DNA of 64,000 bases, from contig NZ_JAMBOD010000006.1 of the NCBI RefSeq assembly GCF_023715445.1, positions 62,001 to 126,000 of the forward strand, given 5' to 3'. Shown here piece after piece: positions 50,167 through 58,052 of this stretch; position 1 is the stretch's first letter, and each line of letters starts with the position of its first letter. The position numbers were made by a program, and so were the translations under genes. The notes beneath the pieces were generated by a model. The model was not told where the DNA came from. It did not search any database and saw nothing but the letters and a program-made list of their open reading frames with translations. This stretch comes from Fictibacillus nanhaiensis. GTDB taxonomy: Bacteria; Bacillota; Bacilli; Bacillales; Fictibacillaceae.

Positions 50167-51282
50167 TTAGCATTTAATCTTCTTTAGTCTTCGGTTAATT
50201 TTTTTCAGGTTAAAATACTCTGGATCAAAATTGCTTTGACCAGTAACTTCCTCTGCCCACCGCATCATATGTACATATTCTTCATTTTCAGGGTTATTTC
50301 TTATAGATACAAAATATTCGTAGCCACCAGGACCACCTATATCTTCAGGAGGACAATTCCGTTCTCCCTCAAGACAATACGGATATCCTGGATCTTCCTC
50401 AACAAATACTTCTTTTTCAACTTTAATGATATGACGCCAAGAATCACCAAAATCATATTCATACATAAAAGAACATTTCACCTTCATAAAGTCATCGATC
50501 CTAACACTTACCGGATGTTTCTCTTCTTTATCAAATGTAAAATAAGGATCTTTTTCTTTAATGATGTAATCAGGCAGATCAAACAAATACAAATGCTGAT
50601 TTCCCCAGCCAAAAGCCGTTTGGATAATCTTGTGGAACTTTGTAAAAGGAATATTATCAGGAATTAGTAGTCTTCGATAAATGGATGGTTGAACATGTTC
50701 TAATGTAATTTTAACTTGATAATACTTACGTGGTTTCAATTCAGACTTATTCGCTTCAAACTCGCGATCAGATAAACCCTTATTAAACACTTCTTTCATT
50801 GCCTTTACAGAGTATATTTGAGGCAGTTTTGACATTACATACGTATTTAAATTTCGGTTGATTTTAACTAGATCTGGTATCTCATTTTGCTCCTTAAAAT
50901 CATCTAAAAAGAATTCACAGAAATGCACCATTTCTTTAATCTGACTGATAATAGACCTTTCACTCGTTGTAGTAATAGCAGATTCCTTACATCGCAATAG
51001 ATATTCATCAACAGCTGATGCATCAAATTCATCAGCTAATAAATTTTGTTTTATACCTTGGATTACTAAATTGGTAAAGTTTTTAAAATTATTACTTTTT
51101 AGTCCATACAAAAGAAAGTTATATCTTGTATGATTATTCATCACTAAAACACATTTCTTTTTATTATGAACAAATATATTTGCATGCCAGCAATAAAGAG
51201 GATCAGCATGTGTGACATCAACTTTTTCAACTGAGATTTTTAATTCTTCTAGTAACTTCTTCGTACATTGGATATAAATCAA
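50167..51282 (-). CDS. DUF6933 plus pRiA4b ORF-3-like protein
   Basis: 371 residues from a TTG at 51280-51282 after AAGGAGTG. N-terminal part (about 1-120) matches DUF6933 (IYIQCTKKLLEEL, NHTRYNFLLYGLK). C-terminal part (about 185-360) is a plasmid pRiA4b ORF-3-like domain: VQPSIYRRLLIPDNIPFTKF, FGWGNQHLYLF, YDFGDSWRHIIKVE and CPPEDIGGPGGYEYF. Function of both unknown. It starts 21 bp after the reductase gene, so probably cotranscribed with the demethylase genes. Confidence 0.78.
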   Translation of the reverse strand: MIYIQCTKKLLEELKISVEKVDVTHADPLYCWHANIFVHNKKKCVLVMNNHTRYNFLLYGLKSNNFKNFTNLVIQGIKQNLLADEFDASAVDEYLLRCKESAITTTSERSIISQIKEMVHFCEFFLDDFKEQNEIPDLVKINRNLNTYVMSKLPQIYSVKAMKEVFNKGLSDREFEANKSELKPRKYYQVKITLEHVQPSIYRRLLIPDNIPFTKFHKIIQTAFGWGNQHLYLFDLPDYIIKEKDPYFTFDKEEKHPVSVRIDDFMKVKCSFMYEYDFGDSWRHIIKVEKEVFVEEDPGYPYCLEGERNCPPEDIGGPGGYEYFVSIRNNPENEEYVHMMRWAEEVTGQSNFDPEYFNLKKINRRLKKIKC

Positions 51283-51303
51283 AAAGTGAACACTCCTTCA
51301 TGG

Positions 51304-52266
51304 CTATATGTCTAACGACAACATAGCTGACTTTGCACGTGAAACACAAGTTAATATCCTCGATTGGCTTTGTTTTTGTTCTTCACTCAAAAAAGAATCA
51401 TAGTGCGTAATTTCTCCTTCTAAAACTTGGAGCTCACATGTACCGCACCGGCCGACTCTGCATGAATATGGTGCTTTGATTCCATTGTTTAGGAGAGTTT
51501 CTAGCAAAGTCTGCTCTTTTGTCACCTCAATAAGAGTTCCATCTTTCAAAAGGACCATAAATGCTTTCACCTCTTTAGGCTGCAACGGAGTAAATCGTTC
51601 CATATGTACAGAAGATGCCGGATAACCTAATTGAGATGCTGATTCTGTTAAGTCAGTGATAAAGGACTCTGGGCCACAAAAATAAACATGAGTTCCAATA
51701 GGGTGTTCTTCTAACGAAGAAACATGAATTCGCTTCTTTTTATTAGAAAAGTAAAAGCGGCATTGAATTGGATAATGCTCCTGAAGAAATTCATAGAATG
51801 CACAAGCTTCCTCCGTTTTAGAAGCATAGTGAAGTTCAAATGAAGTACCTCTGGAATGAAGTTCATTCATCATCGATAAAAATGGGGTAATTCCAATTCC
51901 AGCTGCATAGAACACATGATGCTTCGCTTTAAAGCTAAGAGGAAAATGATTCTTCGGATAGCTGATATGCAGCTTGTCACCAACTTTCATATTTTGATGC
52001 CAATAACGTGAACCGCCCCTGGAAGAATCGCTTAAACGGACACCGATTTGATAGTGTTTGGTATTATCGGGACTGCTAGTTAACGAGTATTGTCTGACAA
52101 GCAAATCTCCATCCTCAATATATGTTGAAATATGAGCACCCCCGCTAAACTTCGGGAGTGGCTTGCCATCAACTGAAGCAAGCGTGAACCTTTTTACAAA
52201 TTCAGTTTCCTTCTTTATATCTTTTATCATTACAGGGATCGTTTTTTCTTTATACAAAGCATCCAC
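51304..52266 (-). CDS. PDR/VanB-type oxidoreductase (ferredoxin-reductase with C-terminal 2Fe-2S domain)
   Basis: 320 residues. FMN-binding reductase domain (RQYSLTSSP near 60-68, the flavin/isoalloxazine contact), NAD(P)H domain (YAAGIGITPFLSMM and YFCGPESF) and a C-terminal plant-type 2Fe-2S ferredoxin domain with Cys ligands CRVGRCGTCELQVLEGE (about 270-286) and a further Cys in RILTCVSRA. Transfers electrons from NAD(P)H to an oxygenase. Third gene of the operon, 2 bp after the DmmA-like gene. Likely the reductase of the N-demethylase (family knowledge: dimethylamine monooxygenase reductase). Confidence 0.87.
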   Translation of the reverse strand: MDALYKEKTIPVMIKDIKKETEFVKRFTLASVDGKPLPKFSGGAHISTYIEDGDLLVRQYSLTSSPDNTKHYQIGVRLSDSSRGGSRYWHQNMKVGDKLHISYPKNHFPLSFKAKHHVFYAAGIGITPFLSMMNELHSRGTSFELHYASKTEEACAFYEFLQEHYPIQCRFYFSNKKKRIHVSSLEEHPIGTHVYFCGPESFITDLTESASQLGYPASSVHMERFTPLQPKEVKAFMVLLKDGTLIEVTKEQTLLETLLNNGIKAPYSCRVGRCGTCELQVLEGEITHYDSFLSEEQKQSQSRILTCVSRAKSAMLSLDI

Positions 52267-52268
52267 TC

Positions 52269-52724
52269 CTAAAGTTTTGCCACATACCCTAAGACGGCGT
52301 TATGATAAACCGAGTAATGGTCCGAAACGGATAGCTCCAGTCCGCATTGATTACACAAAATTTCTTCCTCAAAGTTTTTCGCTTCGTTTATTCCATGACA
52401 CCGGCAGCAAAAAATCCTTTTAAGTTCTTCGCCATACCCAATGAACTGCGTTTCTTCTTCTGTTAAGCCTGCTTCTTCAGCTGTTTTTTCAACTCTCTTA
52501 AGCTCAGTATGCGATAACGCAACATAAAGATAAGTCCCCATCTTTTGTTTCTTTAAAAAATCAGATAGCTGCAGACTTTCCTGAATGTCATCAATTACGA
52601 CTATTTCATAAGGGTGCCCCTCTTCTTTCACCCGCTCTATTACCGCGAACAACAGCTTCATGCCCTCTTGGGCGCCACAAAACAGATACTTTCTTTTACC
52701 GGAAACAAAAATGGCTTTCCTCAT
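52269..52724 (-). CDS. Dimethylamine monooxygenase subunit DmmA-like protein
   Basis: 151 residues. N-terminal Rossmann-like part (about 1-80, with KRKYLFCGAQEG) and a C-terminal Cys-rich segment CCRCHG...CNQCGL (about 107-135), a likely metal or Fe-S site. The gene overlaps the heme-demethylase gene by 4 bp (52721-52724), so translationally coupled. Named by family: DmmA is the small subunit of dimethylamine monooxygenase. Substrate in this organism unknown. Confidence 0.7.
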   Translation of the reverse strand: MRKAIFVSGKRKYLFCGAQEGMKLLFAVIERVKEEGHPYEIVVIDDIQESLQLSDFLKKQKMGTYLYVALSHTELKRVEKTAEEAGLTEEETQFIGYGEELKRIFCCRCHGINEAKNFEEEILCNQCGLELSVSDHYSVYHNAVLGYVAKL

Positions 52725-53677
52725 AAAACTTTCCCGCTTTCTAACTGCTCACATAAGTATTCCAGAACTTCATTTTTATATAGAGAAATACCCTTGTAAT
52801 CGGTAATATGCGGTGGAAGTTCAGATAGAATCTCATAAAACTGCTTCAACCATTCCGGGTTAGAAGCTAGTTTTTCAAGAGACAGCAAATGGGTATGAAT
52901 CGTAAAAAGAATGCCGTTTGTTCGGGGCAAACGGAATAACTTTTGTACTTCTACACGGATATGGACAAGCTCACCAGCATTCTTCTTTGTTACCTGTTTA
53001 CGAAGTTTCCCCCACTGATCAAACGTTTCAAGGGATGTATCCAGCCTGTCACCAGCCATCAGTGACCAGTTCTTCCGCTCCCACGGGTTGCCTGCCTCAA
53101 GCCTCATAAGGAATTGGAGGATTCGATCATCAAGTCCTTCCTCCTTAAACCCTGGAATCGGATGATGGATACTTTTAAACTTCATACCTAGGTTAAACGC
53201 TAACGACCAATTAGCTGGAAAACAAAGCTGTCCTGCATCGAGAAACAAATCACCGTCACGCTGCATCATAAAAATCAGATCCTCTTGCACATGCTTGCTT
53301 ATAAAGGCTAGAGGCTCATCTGGCAAAGTGGTTTCATCACCAAATGTAAAATCGTGCTTTTCTTCCAAAATTTTATTATGAAATCTCCATTGCCGGCCTT
53401 TTTTTTCTAATGAAAATTGGTTTGGATACTGTTCAGCAAGATGATCCATAACTAGTTCAACAATCTCCCACTGCCCTGTTAACGTATGCGGAAGTGATTG
53501 ATAGCAGCGTTCGGGATGATGCGTTAAAAGATCACGTTTCAGTTTCATCTCTTCTAAATAATCTGGGGTGACTTCTATACAAAATGGTTTTTTCATGGGT
53601 ACAGAGTTGTTTGAATAGCGGTAGGTTGAACCTTTAAACGGATATGGAAAATTTTCAAGATTATCAGTCCACTTCAT
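52721..53677 (-). CDS. Heme-dependent oxidative N-demethylase alpha subunit (DUF3445)
   Basis: 318 residues, DUF3445 architecture: FPYPFKGSTYRY near residue 10, ALLED-type N-terminal region, then FCPANWSLAFNLGMKFKSIHHPIPGF near residues 150-175 (family motif PxxW...K...IHxPVPG) and LRMRLxRLP-like VQKLFRLPRTNGILFTIHTH. The founding members oxidise N-methyl groups (dimethylamine monooxygenase DmmD and the heme-dependent oxidative N-demethylase). First gene of the operon, with partner and reductase genes downstream. ATG follows AAAGGGTGAAAAG. Confidence 0.8.
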   Translation of the reverse strand: MKWTDNLENFPYPFKGSTYRYSNNSVPMKKPFCIEVTPDYLEEMKLKRDLLTHHPERCYQSLPHTLTGQWEIVELVMDHLAEQYPNQFSLEKKGRQWRFHNKILEEKHDFTFGDETTLPDEPLAFISKHVQEDLIFMMQRDGDLFLDAGQLCFPANWSLAFNLGMKFKSIHHPIPGFKEEGLDDRILQFLMRLEAGNPWERKNWSLMAGDRLDTSLETFDQWGKLRKQVTKKNAGELVHIRVEVQKLFRLPRTNGILFTIHTHLLSLEKLASNPEWLKQFYEILSELPPHITDYKGISLYKNEVLEYLCEQLESGKVL

Positions 53678-53757
53678 CTTTTCACCCTTTACAGAATATT
53701 CTTATAACTTTAATTGTATAGATTTTAAATGTGAAAGACTAGGAATTTACGAAATAC

Positions 53758-53774
53758 GCTGATTCATTATCAGC
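53758..53774. other. Hairpin in the 252-bp divergent region 53678-53929
   Basis: GCTGAT-TCATT-ATCAGC, a perfect 6-bp stem. Two ATCCCATG copies follow near 53795 and 53837. Nothing else recognised in this gap. Confidence 0.35.
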
Positions 53775-53929
53775 ACATGTACTCTTCGTGTTAATCCCAT
53801 GTAAAAAAACGATTAATAATCCATATTTATCCCATGAATTAAATATTATCCTACGAAAACTTTTATTAAATTATCTGAATTTTAGGGAAAATTTCCTGTC
53901 GTTACAAAATAATAAAAAAGGAGAAAAAA

Positions 53930-54913
53930 ATGAAGAAATTAATATTACGTAGCTACATACTGAAATTATTCTTATGCTCTGGATTAATATCATCGTTCTT
54001 TCCAGCTATGAGCATAGAAGCCGCATCGCCTCCGCCTTCTAGCTCAAGCTATTACATGGACACGATCGATACCGTCACTCTCTACGACATGGGTTACCAA
54101 AAAGGACGTGCAGATCTTAGAAAAGCTGGGACACAGGAAAGTATCGTCATTCTTGACTTTGGCGGTCAGCCTTCACCAACTACAGTTTCACTCAGGGGAA
54201 TGCCTGATGCTACCCTCGATCAAGTGAAAAATGCCGTACAAGCCTACTCCCGTGGTTATTGGAAAGGAACGGGATCTGATAACTATTCGACGGTTCAAGT
54301 GATCGTTGGAACGAATAATTCGTATACCGTAACAAATGAAGGCGGACAAAACTTTGCAAATATGATTGATGCCATCAATGCCCATAACACCGCAAATTCC
54401 TATTCTGACCAGGTAGAAGTAGATGGCGGGAACGATATGGAACCTGGCTATGATGATACGGTCAGCACGAAAGACTGGGTAAAAGGTTATGATGCTGTTA
54501 ATAGCTATTCTCTTTACAATTATGGAAGTGCCGACGGATGCTACCATGCTAACACGACATCCGGAACGACCAATTATTCTTGTAATAACGGATGGACCTA
54601 TAACGATATTTATTACATTTCATGGGGAGCATCTCCTTCTTGGCCACTTCCACAAATTTATGATAATAGCGGCGATATGGCAGAGCAGTGGCAAAACATC
54701 AACAAGTACTCCGCTGTTTCGCAAAACAACCGGATGAAATTTGGAGCTTCCTTAACCCAAGCCGGAGCCTGCCAGGACGTTGGCTGTCATTGGGAACTTG
54801 ACAATACACCAAGCCAGGGCTGGACACAATTAATCAATGAGCTCAACAGTGATGCCATTACAGCCGAATCAACTAAATTTCCTATTCTATCAACAGATAT
54901 TCAGTGGCACTAA
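53930..54913 (+). CDS. Secreted protein of unknown function, possible glycoside-hydrolase-like
   Basis: 327 residues with a signal peptide (about 1-32, KLILRSYILKLFLCSGLISS, cleavage near EA-ASP). The mature protein is acidic, rich in aromatic, Ser, Thr, Asn and Gly residues. The segments VEVDGGNDMEPGYDD, WVKGYDAVNSYSLYNYG and DIYYISWGASPSWPLPQIYD could belong to a TIM-barrel hydrolase, with acidic residues in GNDMEPGYDD as candidate catalytic groups. I do not recognise the family. ATG follows AAAAAAGGAGAAAAAA. A membrane-anchored neighbour starts 24 bp later. Confidence 0.55.
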   Translation: MKKLILRSYILKLFLCSGLISSFFPAMSIEAASPPPSSSSYYMDTIDTVTLYDMGYQKGRADLRKAGTQESIVILDFGGQPSPTTVSLRGMPDATLDQVKNAVQAYSRGYWKGTGSDNYSTVQVIVGTNNSYTVTNEGGQNFANMIDAINAHNTANSYSDQVEVDGGNDMEPGYDDTVSTKDWVKGYDAVNSYSLYNYGSADGCYHANTTSGTTNYSCNNGWTYNDIYYISWGASPSWPLPQIYDNSGDMAEQWQNINKYSAVSQNNRMKFGASLTQAGACQDVGCHWELDNTPSQGWTQLINELNSDAITAESTKFPILSTDIQWH

Positions 54914-54937
54914 TATATAGGTAAAGGAGTGAAGGAA

Positions 54938-55492
54938 ATGAATAAAATTTGGATCGCATTACTAACTGTAGGAGTACTATCTTGTGCGGGAATAAGCTAT
55001 TATCATGTTTCTGCTTCTAATACGGAATATGGCGCATTGCCAAAAGAAAAAAGAGAGATCCAGGAACGACAAGACAAAAATAAGATCAAAGCAAAAAATG
55101 ACAGTATTACAAAAAAAGACACGAATGATGGTCCGCTTGTTATCCAAAAAGACCGTACCGTTACACCTCAAATCCTCGATCATATAGAAGATTCAGTAAA
55201 TGACCAACGTATTCAGTTCACGAATGGCTGGGTCAGTCCGGTTAACCATCAAGAAATGAATGCACGCGTGGTGACTGTAGAGACTGGAGCTCTTAAGTCA
55301 GACCCATCCCAAGGAATCGTCGTAGTCTTAACAGATGGAGAAAAAAGAAAGTTTGTCGATTCCAAGGAATATAAGACACCTGCCAAACATGGAGAAGTTA
55401 GAGTTATAGATTATGATGGATTTGATCTCACTTTAGAGGCAGAAGACAAAACTAGATGGACTTTTAATGTTCCGACAGGGACCTTTAAATAG
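54938..55492 (+). CDS. Exported lipoprotein-like protein of unknown function
   Basis: 184 residues from the ATG at 54938, with GGAG 8 nt upstream. N-terminal signal with Cys at about position 17 (VGVLSCAGISYYH), a weak lipobox; otherwise a signal-anchor. Then a Lys/Glu/Asp-rich linker (about 30-70) and a globular C-terminal domain (about 90-184) predicted to be beta-rich. Cotranscribed with the preceding secreted-protein gene (24-bp gap), so the two may act together at the cell surface. No family recognised. Confidence 0.55.
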   Translation: MNKIWIALLTVGVLSCAGISYYHVSASNTEYGALPKEKREIQERQDKNKIKAKNDSITKKDTNDGPLVIQKDRTVTPQILDHIEDSVNDQRIQFTNGWVSPVNHQEMNARVVTVETGALKSDPSQGIVVVLTDGEKRKFVDSKEYKTPAKHGEVRVIDYDGFDLTLEAEDKTRWTFNVPTGTFK

Positions 55493-55531
55493 GGATATTT
55501 TATAAGGACTGATTTTTTCCCAAAAGAAAGG

Positions 55532-55564
55532 GACCCAGGAATGTATTTTCCTGGGTCTTTTTTC
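55532..55564 (+). terminator. Terminator after the secreted-protein pair
   Basis: GACCCAGGAA and TTCCTGGGTC, loop TGTATT, followed by TTTTTT. Confidence 0.9.
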
Positions 55565-55586
55565 TCATAAAATAACATTTTTCAAT

Positions 55587-56000
55587 TTATTCAACTAAAG
55601 AAACATAATCACATAGTTCAATAATCTGCCCTTGTGAATGAACCGGATTCATATAAATCAATCTGCGGCCATAGGGGTTAATCCGGTATGTGTCTTTTAA
55701 GAAAGTGTATCCTCTGCTCTCAAAATCTTTTATCGTTTCAAGCAAATCATCGACTTCGTATGCCAAATGATGTACACCTTTACCGTTCTGCCTGATAAAA
55801 CGCTCAATCGGCGAGGTCCTGCTCGTAGGTTCCAGAAGCTCAATGACCTGATTCTCCATCTCGATTACGGCAATATGCGTTTCGACACCGGGTTTTTCGC
55901 TCGTATAACGTTCAGTCAATTTCCCGCCCAGCACATTAGTATAAAATTCGATCGCCTCATCTATTCTTCTTACGGCAATGCCTGTATGATCCAGTCGCAT
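55587..56000 (-). CDS. VOC family protein, methylmalonyl-CoA epimerase-like
   Basis: 137 residues from the ATG at 55998-56000, with GAGGTG 7 nt upstream; a GTG three codons earlier is the alternative. Glyoxalase/VOC fold: RLDHTGIAVRRIDEAIEFY (metal His), VIELLEPTS, GVHHLAYEVDDL (second metal His), and GQIIELCDY (Glu ligand). The residue pattern resembles methylmalonyl-CoA epimerase; no mutAB or meaB gene is near, so the substrate is open. Confidence 0.8.
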   Translation of the reverse strand: MRLDHTGIAVRRIDEAIEFYTNVLGGKLTERYTSEKPGVETHIAVIEMENQVIELLEPTSRTSPIERFIRQNGKGVHHLAYEVDDLLETIKDFESRGYTFLKDTYRINPYGRRLIYMNPVHSQGQIIELCDYVSLVE

Positions 56001-56094
56001 TACAGTCACCTCTTCTCTTGTTGACTAGAATTATAGAGTGTAACCAGATTTTTCGCAAAAAAGGTGTCTTCTTTAAAAAAACCGCCGCATTGAA

Positions 56095-57399
56095 TTATTT
56101 TATTCTTATTTTCTCGTTACCTTTTATCCAGGACGGATAATAACTAATTTTAAGTTTTATAGGTTCTTTGCGGCTTGAAAGACCAGGTATATAAACTCCA
56201 CTTTCTTGCACGTTATCGGATGAAGTAGTTATATAGTTTGAACCTACCTCTATCTTTTCACCTGACATTTCTAAGACCTCACTAAACATACCAAAAGGAA
56301 ACTCCTCAACTTTGAGGGTAATTGCTAGATCATTACCTGCTGCTCTAATATCCTTAATCATATTTCCTTCAGGCTGTTTTAGTATCTTTTGTCGTTCTGG
56401 ATCAACTACTACATACAACTCTTCTTTATTCACGGCCTGAGCCTTATTTAGTTGTAAGTAAAGTTCTTTCGGTTCATGAAAGTAGTTACTTTGCAGATAA
56501 ATCTCCTGCTTTTCATCGTAGGATCCTTTTCCTGTAACACCATTTGAAATCTTCCCCCAAACCCCACCTTTTTCATCGACAATTCGAAGGTCATCAAGAT
56601 GAAGAACCTGTTTTTTATTATCAGGGTCTGTCTCTAAATACACAGCAATTCTTAAGGGATAAACAATTACTTTTTCTATATTTATTTTTTGTCCTTCCAG
56701 CTCTAGAGTTTTATTAAGAAAGTATTCCTTCTTCTTTTTAAAATCATTTAGAGTAAAAGGCAATGAGAATTCCTTTCCTTGAACTTCGATATCAATTACA
56801 TAATCCTTTGCGGTTAAAGGAGCCTCAAAATAATAATCAATTTCCCCACTGTAAGAATGCTGCCCTTTCTCGGATTCATGAGGAGCGCCATAGGAAATGG
56901 ATGCCTCGTCAAGTGCAGTACCATCTTTTGCTCTTAATTTTACTTTTTCCACCATCATTGATTTCTGCTTTTCTTCAGAGTGTAGGGTATAGTAAAGAAC
57001 AATTCCCATTTCATCAGCGATTGTTCCGTCCAAAGTAACATTCACACCATCTTTAACTTCAGAAGAGACTTCTAGTTCTTGATAATATTTATTTTCTATT
57101 GCAGCTAATCTTCCTTTATCATCCCGGATGAGTTCAACGATTTTTTCCATTCCGGGAATCTCGGAAATATAACTAGCAAATACAGGAGAAATTCGAATAG
57201 TTGAAAATAATCCAATGAGTAAAAGAGCTGCTGCTATGAAACTATATATACTTCTCTTTTTCCGAATAGACTTCCGTTCTTCTGTTTTCGCTTTATTGAA
57301 GCCTGACAAAATGGCTTGATCTAATGATTCAAGTGATACTGGAATGTTGTCAAATTCATTCTTATAACCGTTTAGTTGTTCTTCTTCTCTTTTAAACAT
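56095..57399 (-). CDS. Anti-sigma factor, DUF4179 type
   Basis: 434 residues: a cytoplasmic N-terminal region (about 1-45), one membrane helix (about 48-68, RSIYSFIAAALLLIGLFSTI), and a large extracytoplasmic part (about 70-434) starting with the DUF4179 segment (PVFASYISEIPGMEKIVELI). The start overlaps the sigma factor gene by 8 bp, the usual arrangement of sigma/anti-sigma pairs. It would hold the ECF sigma factor at the membrane until an envelope signal. Confidence 0.85.
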   Translation of the reverse strand: MFKREEEQLNGYKNEFDNIPVSLESLDQAILSGFNKAKTEERKSIRKKRSIYSFIAAALLLIGLFSTIRISPVFASYISEIPGMEKIVELIRDDKGRLAAIENKYYQELEVSSEVKDGVNVTLDGTIADEMGIVLYYTLHSEEKQKSMMVEKVKLRAKDGTALDEASISYGAPHESEKGQHSYSGEIDYYFEAPLTAKDYVIDIEVQGKEFSLPFTLNDFKKKKEYFLNKTLELEGQKINIEKVIVYPLRIAVYLETDPDNKKQVLHLDDLRIVDEKGGVWGKISNGVTGKGSYDEKQEIYLQSNYFHEPKELYLQLNKAQAVNKEELYVVVDPERQKILKQPEGNMIKDIRAAGNDLAITLKVEEFPFGMFSEVLEMSGEKIEVGSNYITTSSDNVQESGVYIPGLSSRKEPIKLKISYYPSWIKGNEKIRIK

Positions 57400-57913
57400 T
57401 CAGATTACCTCCTTTCTCCTCAAGCTTTTCCCTTAGTGCCTTCAACGCTTTGTTCAACCAAGTCTTCACTGTTCCTTCTGGACACTGCATCGTCCCAGCA
57501 ATATCTTTTATCTTCAAGTCATGGAAATATTTTAAAGTGAGAATCTCACGAGATCGGTCGTCGAGGCCAAGCATCGCGTCTCGGAGTTCCATCTCTGAGT
57601 GATTCTCTGACACTCCTATTGATTCCAGCATCTCATCATTAATAACTACTCTCTTTTGTTTTTTGAGCTGATCATTGCAATAGTTAATCATGATCCGAAT
57701 GAGCCACGTCTTGAAATAAGAAGCTTCTTTAAGCTTTCGAATTCCTTTGTATGCTCGATACGTAACTTCCTGAATAGCTTCGAGAGCTTCCTCTTCGTTT
57801 CGTAAAAAAGAGATCGCCGTTTTATATAAATCCACTTTAAATATGTGAATAAGCTGCAAAAACGCATCATCATTGCCTTTTATCGCTTGTTTCACTAACT
57901 GTTCTGTATCCAA
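57392..57913 (-). CDS. ECF-type RNA polymerase sigma factor
   Basis: 173 residues from a TTG at 57911-57913 with GGAGG 8 nt upstream. Sigma region 2: AYKGIRKLKEASYFKTWLIR and MINYCNDQLKK; region 4: LTLKYFHDLKIKDIAGTMQC and PEGTVKTWLNKALKALREKL. Resembles SigV-like ECF factors of Bacillus. Paired with a membrane anti-sigma factor. An upstream ECF-type promoter suggests autoregulation. Confidence 0.9.
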   Translation of the reverse strand: MDTEQLVKQAIKGNDDAFLQLIHIFKVDLYKTAISFLRNEEEALEAIQEVTYRAYKGIRKLKEASYFKTWLIRIMINYCNDQLKKQKRVVINDEMLESIGVSENHSEMELRDAMLGLDDRSREILTLKYFHDLKIKDIAGTMQCPEGTVKTWLNKALKALREKLEEKGGNLNV

Positions 57914-57943
57914 CCTCTCGCCTCCTAACCCCTTACCTATATA

Positions 57944-57970
57944 TTAGACCTTGGAATGTGGAAAAAGTTT
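57944..57970 (-). promoter_or_regulatory. Putative ECF autoregulatory promoter
   Basis: Minus strand AAAC (57967-57970), 16-bp spacer, GGTCTAA (57944-57950), close to the Bacillus ECF pattern AAC-N16-CGTC. About 30 bp before the sigma gene's start codon. Confidence 0.5.
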
Positions 57971-58016
57971 TTGAAAAACTAAAAAAGAATAGAAATTTTA
58001 TAGATAATGAATCCAC

Positions 58017-58047
58017 AAAAAAACTCAGCCTAGTTCTAAGGCTGAGA
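58017..58047 (-). terminator. Terminator of the helicase gene
   Basis: CTCAGCCT and AGGCTGAG stem, followed on the minus strand by seven T residues. Confidence 0.85.
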
Positions 58048-58052
58048 TTAAA

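Noticed and set aside
50167-51282. Plasmid-derived island suggested by the pRiA4b ORF-3 name
   Set aside because: The domain name is historical; neighbours are chromosomal-type genes and no replication or transfer genes are present.
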